Shown here piece after piece: positions 34,094-41,853 of a stretch of DNA of 64,000 bases. Numbering within the stretch: the first letter of the stretch is position 1; every line of letters starts with the position of its first letter. Made by a program: the position numbers and the translations under genes. The notes beneath the pieces were generated by a model. The model had not been told where the DNA came from. It worked only from the letters and a program-made list of their open reading frames with translations, and did no database searches. Source of the stretch: Rhodothermus profundi (GTDB taxonomy: Bacteria > Bacteroidota > Rhodothermia > Rhodothermales > Rhodothermaceae); contig NZ_FRAU01000010.1 of NCBI RefSeq assembly GCF_900142415.1, positions 59,849-123,848 of the forward strand. Direction: 5' to 3'.

Positions 34094-34107
34094 TTAAACC
34101 GTTTCGA
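34094..34107 (+). promoter_or_regulatory. LacI-family operator candidate (autoregulation)
   Basis: TTAAACCGTTTCGA contains the imperfect palindrome AAA-C-CG-T-TTT with the central CG usual for LacI-family sites. It starts 4 bases after the -10 box, where a bound repressor would block transcription of the regulator and the transport genes. Confidence 0.45.
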
Positions 34108-34123
34108 TCTTCAGAGAGACCCC

Positions 34124-35182
34124 ATGAGCACTTCACGAAGCACCATTCGGGATGTCGCCCGAGCTGCCGGAGTGTCGATTTCAACCGTTTCGTTGGTCCT
34201 CAATAATAAAGGCCATGTGAGCGAGGCAACGCGCCGGCGCGTACTGAAAGCTGCCAGAGAGCTGGGCTACGTTCCCTCCCGAGCTGCACGCGACCTGTCG
34301 TTGAAACGGACTGGCAACATCGGGTTTGTGCTGCGCGACGATCATTTTACCCGAAGTGAACCGTTTTACACCTACATTTTCCTGGGAACGGAATTCGAAG
34401 CGCGGCTGCACAATCTGTACGTCCTGCTAACCACCATCCCGCGAGACTATCAACCTCGGGTGCATACGCCGCGTTTTCTGCGGGAGCGTAACGTGGATGG
34501 CCTTCTGGTGGCCGGCAAGGTGAGCGACACCTTTCTACAGGAGGTGCGAGCAATGAAGTTGCCGACCGTGCTGATCGATTATGAAGCCGAGGGATTTCCC
34601 GCTGTGGTTATCGACAATCAGGGAGGGGCTCGCGTGGCCGTAGAGCACCTGTTGCAGCAGGGTCACCGGCGCATTGCGTTTGTGGGGGCAGACCTGCAGC
34701 ATCCAAGCATTGCCAACCGGCTGGAAGGCTACCGGGGAGCACTGGTGCGGACCGGACAGACTCCGGATCCTGCGCTGGTGCTGGTAGATGAGGAGGCGGA
34801 GCCCACGCGGGCAACTGGCCAGCGCCTGGGACAGCGACTGTTGGAGTTGAAGACACGTCCCACAGCTGCCTTTTGCGCCAATGATGCGCTGGCGCTGGGC
34901 GTGATGGAGACGCTGCTGCAGGCAGGCCTTCGGATACCCGAGGACGTGGCGCTGGTGGGGTTCGACGACGTGCAGGGGGCTACCCAGGCACCGGTGCCCC
35001 TCACCAGCGTGCGGGTTTTCAAAGAGCAACTGGGCGAGCTGGCCATGCGCCACCTGGTCGAACGCATGACTCCAGACGAAACGCGCCGCCCATATGCCCG
35101 GGGGCAGCATATCATTGTGGTGCCCTGCGAACTGGTGGTGCGCGCTTCGTCCGCGCACCGAAAAGCCTACCCTCCAGCCTGA
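34124..35182 (+). CDS. LacI-family transcriptional regulator
   Basis: The 352-residue protein has a LacI helix-turn-helix and hinge at the N-terminus (IRDVARAAGVSISTVSLVLN, residues 7-26, then SRAARDLSLKRTGNIGFVL) and a periplasmic-binding-protein-like sensor domain (LLVAGKV, HRRIAFVGA, NRLEGYRGAL, AFCANDALALGVME, ALVGFDDV). It heads a seven-gene operon for glycan import and breakdown and is 13 bases before the binding-protein gene, so its inducer is probably a product of that pathway. An operator-like palindrome overlaps its own promoter. ATG 34124 is the natural start, with GAGAG as a weak ribosome-binding site. Confidence 0.95.
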   Translation: MSTSRSTIRDVARAAGVSISTVSLVLNNKGHVSEATRRRVLKAARELGYVPSRAARDLSLKRTGNIGFVLRDDHFTRSEPFYTYIFLGTEFEARLHNLYVLLTTIPRDYQPRVHTPRFLRERNVDGLLVAGKVSDTFLQEVRAMKLPTVLIDYEAEGFPAVVIDNQGGARVAVEHLLQQGHRRIAFVGADLQHPSIANRLEGYRGALVRTGQTPDPALVLVDEEAEPTRATGQRLGQRLLELKTRPTAAFCANDALALGVMETLLQAGLRIPEDVALVGFDDVQGATQAPVPLTSVRVFKEQLGELAMRHLVERMTPDETRRPYARGQHIIVVPCELVVRASSAHRKAYPPA

Positions 35183-35195
35183 CAGCCGATGCACT

Positions 35196-36527
35196 ATGGC
35201 AGGGAATCGGACGCCTGCGCATTATGTGGGGGGCTGCGTGCTGATAAGCGCGTTGCTGCTGATGGGATGCCACCGCCCCACTCCCCCCTCTACAGCGGCG
35301 GGTGGCGGCATTCGGCTTGTCTACTGGACCGCACCGAATCCGGACGAGCTGGCTCTGGCTCGCGAGCTGGTAGCCGAATGGCAGGCTGCCCACCCAGAGG
35401 TGGAAGTCGTGGTGCAACCCATTCCGGCCGGCCAGTCCAGCGAAGAGGTCCTGCTGGCGGCCGTGGCCGCGGGGACAACCCCGGACCTGTGCTCCAATAT
35501 ATGGCCGGGTATCGTCGAGGATTTTGTGGAAGCCGGGGCGCTGGTGCCCCTTGATCGCTTTTCGGACTTCGACTCGCTGTGGCAGAGCCGCATTCCCGAA
35601 ACCGTACGGATGCAGTTTCGCTCCCGAGACGGCCACTTCTATCAGTTTCCCTGGAAGACCAATCCGGTCATGATGTTCTATAACGTGCAACTCCTGCAAG
35701 AAGCAGGGTTTGAGCAGCCGCCGCGCACCTACCGCGAGTATCTGGAGGCGGCCCGTCGCATCACGGCCGACACCGACGGCGACGGGACGATCGACCGATG
35801 GATGGGCTACCGCGACATCCGACCGATCTGGTGGCAACGCTACTTCGATTACTATGCCTTCTATGTGGCCGCCTCGGGAGGGCGCACGCTGTTTGATGGG
35901 CAGGGGCAACTGGCGCTCGACACGGCTGCTTCCAATCGCGTGTTCGCTTTTTTTGCCCGTCTCTACGCAATGGGAGCGTTTCCGAAAGCGGTCTGGACCA
36001 GCAGTGGCAGCCGGTTTCTCAACGGCCAGCTTGCGACCGACTTTACCGGCTCCTGGCATCTCGTCTGGCTGGAAAAGCACGCGCCAGCCGAGCTGGTCTA
36101 TGAAGTGGCGCCCCTTCCGGTGCCGGACGACCACGAAGGGCCGGTTTACACTTACGGAGACTATAAAAACATGGTGATTTTTTCCACCACGCAGCATCCG
36201 GAAATTGCCTGGAGTCTCCTGCGCTTTCTGGTGTCGCGCCAGGCGGATCGGCGACTGTTGGAGCGCACGCGTCAGATTCCCGTGCGCCGGGGACTCCTCG
36301 ACGATCCCTACTTTGCGCCGGTTTTTGAGCAGCAACCACTGCTGCGACGCTTTGCCGAACAGGCCGCCTACACGCGCAGCGTCGATAGCGTCCCAGACTT
36401 AAAAGAGATTCTGGACGCACTGGCCCAGGAGTTCGAGGCAGCGGCTGTGTATGGCATACGTTCACCGGCCGAAGCGACCCGCCGTGCCCTGCGGCGCATT
36501 CGGATGATTCTGAACTGGAATGCCTGA
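35196..36527 (+). CDS. ABC sugar-binding lipoprotein
   Basis: The 443-residue extracytoplasmic solute-binding protein (family 1, MalE-like) opens with a lipoprotein signal (GGCVLISALLLMGC; Cys about 25). Family features follow: RLVYWTAPNPDE, TTPDLCSNIWPGIVEDFVEAGALVPLD, a typical hinge segment FYQFPWKTNPVMMFYNVQLLQEAGFEQPP, and ATDFTGSWHLVWLEKHAP. ATG 35196 is chosen because an earlier in-frame start at 35094 lies inside the regulator gene. It should capture an oligosaccharide for the two permeases that follow with an 8-base overlap. The partner GH130 enzyme suggests a beta-mannoside-like ligand, an inference. Confidence 0.93.
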   Translation: MAGNRTPAHYVGGCVLISALLLMGCHRPTPPSTAAGGGIRLVYWTAPNPDELALARELVAEWQAAHPEVEVVVQPIPAGQSSEEVLLAAVAAGTTPDLCSNIWPGIVEDFVEAGALVPLDRFSDFDSLWQSRIPETVRMQFRSRDGHFYQFPWKTNPVMMFYNVQLLQEAGFEQPPRTYREYLEAARRITADTDGDGTIDRWMGYRDIRPIWWQRYFDYYAFYVAASGGRTLFDGQGQLALDTAASNRVFAFFARLYAMGAFPKAVWTSSGSRFLNGQLATDFTGSWHLVWLEKHAPAELVYEVAPLPVPDDHEGPVYTYGDYKNMVIFSTTQHPEIAWSLLRFLVSRQADRRLLERTRQIPVRRGLLDDPYFAPVFEQQPLLRRFAEQAAYTRSVDSVPDLKEILDALAQEFEAAAVYGIRSPAEATRRALRRIRMILNWNA

Positions 36528-37422
36528 GCGTGCGGCAAAAAAACGACGGTGGCGCGTCCGGCTGCGTGAAGCGCAGCAGGGGTATGTACTGGTAGCGCCC
36601 TACCTGCTGCACCTGAGCGTGTTTTTTGGCTACCCGCTGCTGTTTGCCTTCGTGCTGATGTTCCATCGTTGGGACATCGTTACGCCCATGGAATTTGTGG
36701 GCCTGAAAAACTTCTGGCGCTTGGTGCGCGATGACCTGTTTTTCCGGGCGCTGCTCAACACAGGCCTGTTTCTGACGATTCACATTCCCTTGCAGATCGT
36801 TGTGGCCCTGTTCTTTGCGGAGCTGCTAAACCGACCGCTGAAAGGACGGGGCTTTTTCCGAGCAGCTTACTTTATGCCGGTCGTGGTCTCGGGCGTGGTG
36901 ATTACGATTCTGTTTCAGCAACTGTTTGCCTTCGATACCGGGCTTATCAATCGAATGCTCCAGGCGCTGGGTGGAGAACCGGTGCCCTGGCTGGTGTCGC
37001 CAGCCCTGGCAATGCCTTCCATTGCTATCATGGCCACCTGGAAAAACGTGGGCCTGTACATTGTGCTGTTCCTGGCCGGATTGCAGCACATCCCGAAGCA
37101 TCTGTACGAAGCTGCCGAACTGGATGGGGCCACGCCCTGGCAACGCTGGTGGCACGTAACGCTCCCTCTTTTGAATCCGACAATGGTAACCGTGGTGGTG
37201 CTTTCAACCATCGGAGGATTTTCGCTTTTTATCGAACCCTACATTCTGACCGGCGGCGGTCCGCTCAATGCCACGCTGTCGGCCGTGCTTTACATCTACA
37301 ACCAGGCCTTTTACTTCAACCACATGGGCTATGCGGCCGCGCTGGGCTTCTGCTTTGCCCTCGTGATCTTCCTTGTGGTCCTGCTGCAGCGACGTTTTGT
37401 AGAAACCGACACCTGGAGTTAA
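36520..37422 (+). CDS. ABC sugar permease, MalF/UgpA type
   Basis: The 300-residue permease has six transmembrane helices and the EAA loop that docks on the ATPase, seen as EAAELDGATPWQRWWHVTLPLLNP (about residues 195-215). It lacks the long second periplasmic loop of E. coli MalF, like most UgpA-type permeases. ATG 36520 overlaps the binding-protein gene by 8 bases, and the next permease gene starts 3 bases after the stop. Together with the 37426 permease it forms the membrane channel of an oligosaccharide importer. Confidence 0.95.
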   Translation: MPERAAKKRRWRVRLREAQQGYVLVAPYLLHLSVFFGYPLLFAFVLMFHRWDIVTPMEFVGLKNFWRLVRDDLFFRALLNTGLFLTIHIPLQIVVALFFAELLNRPLKGRGFFRAAYFMPVVVSGVVITILFQQLFAFDTGLINRMLQALGGEPVPWLVSPALAMPSIAIMATWKNVGLYIVLFLAGLQHIPKHLYEAAELDGATPWQRWWHVTLPLLNPTMVTVVVLSTIGGFSLFIEPYILTGGGPLNATLSAVLYIYNQAFYFNHMGYAAALGFCFALVIFLVVLLQRRFVETDTWS

Positions 37423-37425
37423 GCC

Positions 37426-38235
37426 ATGCGCCGCGTGGGAGTGTATCTGCTTCTGCTGATCGGGCTGGTAGTGTTCGCCTACCCGTTCGTCTGGATGGGC
37501 GTGGCCACCTTTACCCCGGAGGCAGAGATTTCAGAGCTGACGCTGCTGCCGTCTCAATGGACGTTCGCCCACTACCGGCTGGTCTTCGAGCGTATTCCCG
37601 TCTGGCGCGGGCTGCTGAATAGCCTGGTAGTGGCGCTGGCTGTGACGCTTTCGGTACTGGTCTTTACCTCAATGGCGGCCTATGCGCTTGCCAAGTTACA
37701 CTGGCGGGGACGCGAGACCGTCTTTTCGCTCATTCTGTTTACCATGATGATTCCCTTTTTGCTGCTGCTCATTCCGCTCTACACGCTGATCGTTCGGCTG
37801 GGCTGGACCGATTCCCTGTTCGGGCTGATTGTCCCGTTCATGATGAATGCGACGGGCGTCCTCATCCTGCGCCAGAGCTTTCTGACGATCCCACGTGACC
37901 TGATCGATGCGGCGCGGATGGATGGCTGTGGCGAGCTGCGCATCCTGTTTACGATCGTCTGGCCGCTGTCAGTGCCAGCCCTGGTGACCGTGGGGCTGCT
38001 GACCTTTATCGGAAGTTGGAATGAGGTGCTGTGGCCAATCATCGTGGTGCGTGAGGTGCAGTGGATGACGCTGCCGCAACTGGTGGCACTTTTTGCGGTG
38101 GGAGGTGGAGCCGAAGGGCAACTGGGGCCGCAACTGGCCGCAGCCTTTCTGCTGGCCCTGCCGATTGTACTGGCCTACCTGTTCTTCCAACGCTACTTCA
38201 TCCAGAGCTTTGCGACCGGTGGACTGAAAGGCTGA
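37426..38235 (+). CDS. ABC sugar permease, MalG/UgpE type
   Basis: The 269-residue permease has six transmembrane helices, the first right after the N-terminus (VYLLLLIGLVVFAYPFVW), and the EAA motif as DAARMDGCGELRILFTIVWPLSVP (about residues 160-182). The C-terminal QRYFIQSFATGGLKG is the MalG-type tail that contacts the ATPase. It begins 3 bases after the first permease and ends 4 bases before the next gene. Confidence 0.95.
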   Translation: MRRVGVYLLLLIGLVVFAYPFVWMGVATFTPEAEISELTLLPSQWTFAHYRLVFERIPVWRGLLNSLVVALAVTLSVLVFTSMAAYALAKLHWRGRETVFSLILFTMMIPFLLLLIPLYTLIVRLGWTDSLFGLIVPFMMNATGVLILRQSFLTIPRDLIDAARMDGCGELRILFTIVWPLSVPALVTVGLLTFIGSWNEVLWPIIVVREVQWMTLPQLVALFAVGGGAEGQLGPQLAAAFLLALPIVLAYLFFQRYFIQSFATGGLKG

Positions 38236-38239
38236 GCAC

Positions 38240-39712
38240 ATGGCTCGATCGCGCCTTTTCGTTTTATGGCTGAGTTACTGGGTGCTGAGCGTCGGCTGCC
38301 GCACCGACCCGCAGCATCCGGCCACGCTTTTCGAGCTGCCGATCAACCTGGCCCATCTGGAACACCTGAGCGAGGATGTGGTGCGCGGCGACTCGGTGCT
38401 GCGCCTGGTGCACATTTATGCCGAGGCACCCGACTATCGCTGGGTGGATGACCCTGATGAAGGCGCCGCCTGCGTGGATGATGCTGCCCGGGCCGCCGTG
38501 CTGTATCTGCGGCTTTATGAGCTGACCGGCAACGATACATTCCGGCATACCGCAGAGAAGCTCCTGCGTTTTGTGCTCTACATGCAACGAGCAGACGGGC
38601 TCTTTTACAACTTTGTGTACTCCAACCAGCTGGACATCAACACGACGCATCCGAACAGCCGGGCCGAACCGTTTGGCTGGTGGGCCAGCCGGGCGGTCTG
38701 GGCACTGGGAATGGCCGCAGATGTGCTGCAGGAGGCCAACCCGGCTCTGGCCTCGCAGGCTGCCAGAGCTGCGCGCCGGGCCCTGGTGCACCTCGACCGC
38801 ACCTGGCTGGTCCGCTACCCGCGCACCCGACGCGTACAGGGACGCCTGCTGCCGGAGTGGCTCGTGTATCGCTACGGAGCAGACGCTTCCAGCGAATTAC
38901 TGCTGGGATTGATCCGGCTGCAAAACGCCACGCCTGACACAATGCTGGCCCGCATGATTCGACAACTGGCCGAAGGGATGCAGATGATGCAGTACGGGTC
39001 GATGGCCCGGCACCCGTACGGAGCTCATGCTTCCTGGATTGACACCTGGCATGGCTGGGGCAATGCGCAGACGCAGGCGCTGGCGGCGGCCGGCTATCTA
39101 CAATCGGCCCGCTACGAAGCCGAGCATTTTTATCCACGGCTGCTTGTTTACGGCTGGATGTACGCCATGTCGCTGGACGATTCGACCCGGGTGCAGCGCT
39201 ACGAGCAGATTGCGTATGCGGTGCGTTGCGTGGCAGTTGGCCTGATCCGGCTCTACGAACAGACCGGGGAGGTGCGCTACGCTATTCTGGCCGGACTAGC
39301 AGCGAGCTGGTTAACCGGTAACAACGAGGCCGGCGTGCCTATGTATGATCCGGCCACAGGACGCGGCTATGACGGCATTCGGGGACCGGGCGAGGTCAAT
39401 TACAATGCCGGGGCAGAGTCAACCATTGAAGCGCTTTACACGCTGCTGGAGGTGTACCGGCATGAGCCGGCCCGGCGCTGGCTGTATGCCCGAGGAACAT
39501 CGCCTGTCGAAGTAACCCGTGACGGCGTGCGCTATGCCTATCGGGTCTTCCGCGTGCAGGAAAAACAGCGCGTCCGCTCTGTGGCCGTGGTACTTAACCT
39601 GAGCGCCGAGCGGCTGGAACTGTTAGAGGGTAAAGCGTTGCAACAATTTCTTCTGGAAGTAGGCAGGACATCCGGGCAATATGAAGCACAGGCTTATGCA
39701 ACAGGCTTCTGA
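38240..39712 (+). CDS. Lipoprotein with six-hairpin (alpha/alpha)-barrel glycosidase-like fold
   Basis: The 490-residue protein starts with a lipoprotein signal (LFVLWLSYWVLSVGC; Cys about 20). The rest shows repeated helical hairpins: CVDDAARAAVLYLRLYELTG, EKLLRFVLYMQRADGLFYNF, EPFGWWASRAVWALGMAADVL, HASWIDTWHGWGNAQTQAL, NAGAESTIEALYTLLEVY. The aromatic- and acid-rich turns (WVDDPDE, DGLFYNF, GWWASR, WGNAQT) are in the places where six-hairpin glycosidases bind sugar. I cannot assign a numbered family. Being in the operon with a sugar importer and GH130, it probably acts on the glycan outside the cytoplasm before or at uptake. The last 32 bases overlap the next gene. Confidence 0.7.
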   Translation: MARSRLFVLWLSYWVLSVGCRTDPQHPATLFELPINLAHLEHLSEDVVRGDSVLRLVHIYAEAPDYRWVDDPDEGAACVDDAARAAVLYLRLYELTGNDTFRHTAEKLLRFVLYMQRADGLFYNFVYSNQLDINTTHPNSRAEPFGWWASRAVWALGMAADVLQEANPALASQAARAARRALVHLDRTWLVRYPRTRRVQGRLLPEWLVYRYGADASSELLLGLIRLQNATPDTMLARMIRQLAEGMQMMQYGSMARHPYGAHASWIDTWHGWGNAQTQALAAAGYLQSARYEAEHFYPRLLVYGWMYAMSLDDSTRVQRYEQIAYAVRCVAVGLIRLYEQTGEVRYAILAGLAASWLTGNNEAGVPMYDPATGRGYDGIRGPGEVNYNAGAESTIEALYTLLEVYRHEPARRWLYARGTSPVEVTRDGVRYAYRVFRVQEKQRVRSVAVVLNLSAERLELLEGKALQQFLLEVGRTSGQYEAQAYATGF

Positions 39713-40727
39713 AGCTGTAACGTTGTTCCGACGGCATCCGCAGCCGCTACTGACCCCTGTACCGGAGCTGCCGTGGGCTTCCGGGGCTGTGTTCAATCCG
39801 GGCGCCTGGTACGATGGCACGCGCGTACACCTGCTCATTCGAGGCGTGCCGGCCGGCTATCGGCGCATTCGGCTGCAGGATGTGCCCCCGGGCGAGCCAG
39901 AATGGGGGTTTGAACCGTACGTGTCGTACATTGGCTATGCCGACAGTACCGACGGCGTTCACTTTGTGATCCGGCGCCAGCCTCTGATTCAGCCTGACGC
40001 GCCCTACGACCGTTTCGGAGTTGAAGATCCGCGCATTAGTCGGATCGACGACCTGTATCTGATCACCTATACTGCTCTGGGCGCGCCGGCGTTTGCCCGA
40101 CCAGGTTGCGTGCGCATCGGCCTGGCTGTGACCCGTGATTTTCAAACAATCACCAAATGCGGCCTTATCGGGCCAGACACAACTGACAAGGATGCGGTCA
40201 TTTTTCCCCGCCGCATTCGCGGGCGCATTGCCATGCTGCATCGCATTGTGCCCTCTATTCAGCTTATCTATTTTGAAGATCTGGAGCAACTCTTTAAGCC
40301 GCCGGCTTCCCTGTGGGAACGTCATCTGGCAACTCTGGACGAACATGTCGTGCTGCGTCCGGAATTCCCCTGGGAGGCTAAAAAAATCGGGGCCGGTCCT
40401 ACGCCGATTGAGACGCCGGAGGGCTGGCTGCTCCTCTATCATGGCGTGGATGCACACCATGTGTACCGTATGGGAATGGCCCTCCTGGATCTGGATGACC
40501 CGCGTCGGGTGATCGCACGCACCCCGGAGCCTGTGCTGGCGCCTGAGCTTCCTTTCGAGCAGGAAGGAGATGTGCCCCATGTGGTTTTTCCTGAGGGTGC
40601 TGTTGTCATAAATGGCGAGCTATATGTTTACTACGGAGCAGCAGACCGAACCATCGGGCTGGCGCGCGCTTCGCTCTCAGACGTGCTGGCGTACCTGCGC
40701 CGTTGTGTGGTAAGACAGACTTCCTGA
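39681..40727 (+). CDS. GH130 family beta-mannoside phosphorylase
   Basis: The 348-residue enzyme is a five-blade propeller of GH130. The proton-donor region GVEDPRIS (about residues 112-119), DKDAVIFPRRI, WEAKKIGAGPTPIETPEGWLLLYHG and the final YYGAADRTIGLA are the family markers. GH130 enzymes split beta-mannosides with phosphate, giving mannose-1-phosphate and saving ATP; some act as hydrolases, and the specific linkage is not visible here. No signal peptide, so it is cytoplasmic and follows import. ATG 39681 overlaps the previous gene; ATG 39696 is an alternative start. Rhodothermus marinus is known for GH130 phosphorylases, consistent with the assignment. Confidence 0.92.
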   Translation: MKHRLMQQASEAVTLFRRHPQPLLTPVPELPWASGAVFNPGAWYDGTRVHLLIRGVPAGYRRIRLQDVPPGEPEWGFEPYVSYIGYADSTDGVHFVIRRQPLIQPDAPYDRFGVEDPRISRIDDLYLITYTALGAPAFARPGCVRIGLAVTRDFQTITKCGLIGPDTTDKDAVIFPRRIRGRIAMLHRIVPSIQLIYFEDLEQLFKPPASLWERHLATLDEHVVLRPEFPWEAKKIGAGPTPIETPEGWLLLYHGVDAHHVYRMGMALLDLDDPRRVIARTPEPVLAPELPFEQEGDVPHVVFPEGAVVINGELYVYYGAADRTIGLARASLSDVLAYLRRCVVRQTS

Positions 40728-40748
40728 AGCACCAGAAACGCGAACGCA

Positions 40749-41852
40749 ATGCAGCAACCAGCGGGGGTTTCACTGGAGCAGGTCTGGAAGATCTACGACA
40801 ATGGCCAGGTAGCTGTGGCAGACGTGACGTTCGAAGCAGCCGAAGGGGAATTTCTGGTGTTGCTGGGCCCTTCGGGCTGTGGGAAAACCACGTTGCTGCG
40901 GCTGGTGGCCGGCCTGGAGCGCGTCTCGCGCGGGCTCATTCGCATTGGCGGTCAGGTGGTCAACGAGGTGCCGCCTCGCGACCGGGACATTGCCATGGTC
41001 TTTCAGAACTATGCGCTTTACCCTCACATGACAGTTTATGAAAACATGGCATTCGGGCTAAAGCTGCGTCGCGTGCCAAAAGCTGAGATCGACCGACGCG
41101 TGCGAGCGGCAGCCCGGGTGCTGGAATTGGAACACCTCCTGGATCGACGTCCGCACCAGCTCTCCGGGGGACAGCGGCAACGGGTGGCCGTAGGGCGTGC
41201 CATTGTACGAGAGCCCCGCGTGTTTTTGTTTGATGAACCGCTTTCGAACCTGGATGCGCGTCTGCGGGTGGAAATGCGGGCTGAGCTGGCCCGGCTGCAT
41301 CGAGAGCTGGGGCGCACCATGCTTTATGTAACGCACGATCAGGTAGAGGCCATGACGCTGGGCCAGCGCATTGTAGTGCTCAACCAGGGACGCATTCAGC
41401 AGATTGGCACGCCCCTGGAAGTCTACCATCGGCCGGCTAACCGATTTGTGGCGGGCTTTATTGGCAGTCCGCCCATGAACTTTATTGAAGGACGGCTGGA
41501 GCACCGAGATGGATTATGGTTTGTAGGGGAAGGTGGGCTGGTGCAGGTGGCGCTGCCGGCGGCCGGCTGGCCTTACGTACGGGTAGGGCAGGCCGTGACG
41601 CTGGGCGTGCGCCCGGAAGCTGTTACGATAGCCACGCCTGAACAGGCCATGATGCAGGGAACGGTCGCGACAGTTGAAGTGCTGGGAGCGGTGGCAAACC
41701 TGCATGTGCGGGTCGGATCGCTCACGGTGGTGGCGCAGGTGGAGGCAACAGTGCGGCCTGAACCCGAGCAGCTGGTTTCCCTGCGTATTGATCCGGCCCG
41801 CGTGCATCTATTCGATGCCGAGACGGGTCAGGCGTTGCCGCGCGCTGCCTGA
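40749..41852 (+). CDS. ABC transporter ATP-binding protein, MalK/UgpC/MsmK type
   Basis: The 367-residue ATPase has Walker [12 protein letters not shown], signature [14 protein letters not shown], Walker [17 protein letters not shown] and switch THDQVEAM, followed by the C-terminal OB-fold region (from about 235: [21 protein letters not shown]) found in MalK-type proteins. It supplies energy to the two permeases upstream. In many operons of this kind the ATPase is encoded elsewhere and shared, so its presence here makes a self-contained importer. The stop is 1 base from that of the convergent Fn3 gene, leaving no room for a terminator between them. Confidence 0.96.
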   Translation: MQQPAGVSLEQVWKIYDNGQVAVADVTFEAAEGEFLVLLGPSGCGKTTLLRLVAGLERVSRGLIRIGGQVVNEVPPRDRDIAMVFQNYALYPHMTVYENMAFGLKLRRVPKAEIDRRVRAAARVLELEHLLDRRPHQLSGGQRQRVAVGRAIVREPRVFLFDEPLSNLDARLRVEMRAELARLHRELGRTMLYVTHDQVEAMTLGQRIVVLNQGRIQQIGTPLEVYHRPANRFVAGFIGSPPMNFIEGRLEHRDGLWFVGEGGLVQVALPAAGWPYVRVGQAVTLGVRPEAVTIATPEQAMMQGTVATVEVLGAVANLHVRVGSLTVVAQVEATVRPEPEQLVSLRIDPARVHLFDAETGQALPRAA

Positions 41853-41853
41853 T

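Larger units (their letters stand above)
33685..34123. other. 439-base divergent intergenic region
   Basis: This region separates the small-peptide/ABC unit (minus) from the LacI-type regulator operon (plus). It contains a promoter candidate for each side (33772-33800 minus; 34061-34089 plus) and an operator-like site (34094-34107). No coding region other than possible N-terminal extensions of the small peptide was seen. Confidence 0.5.
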
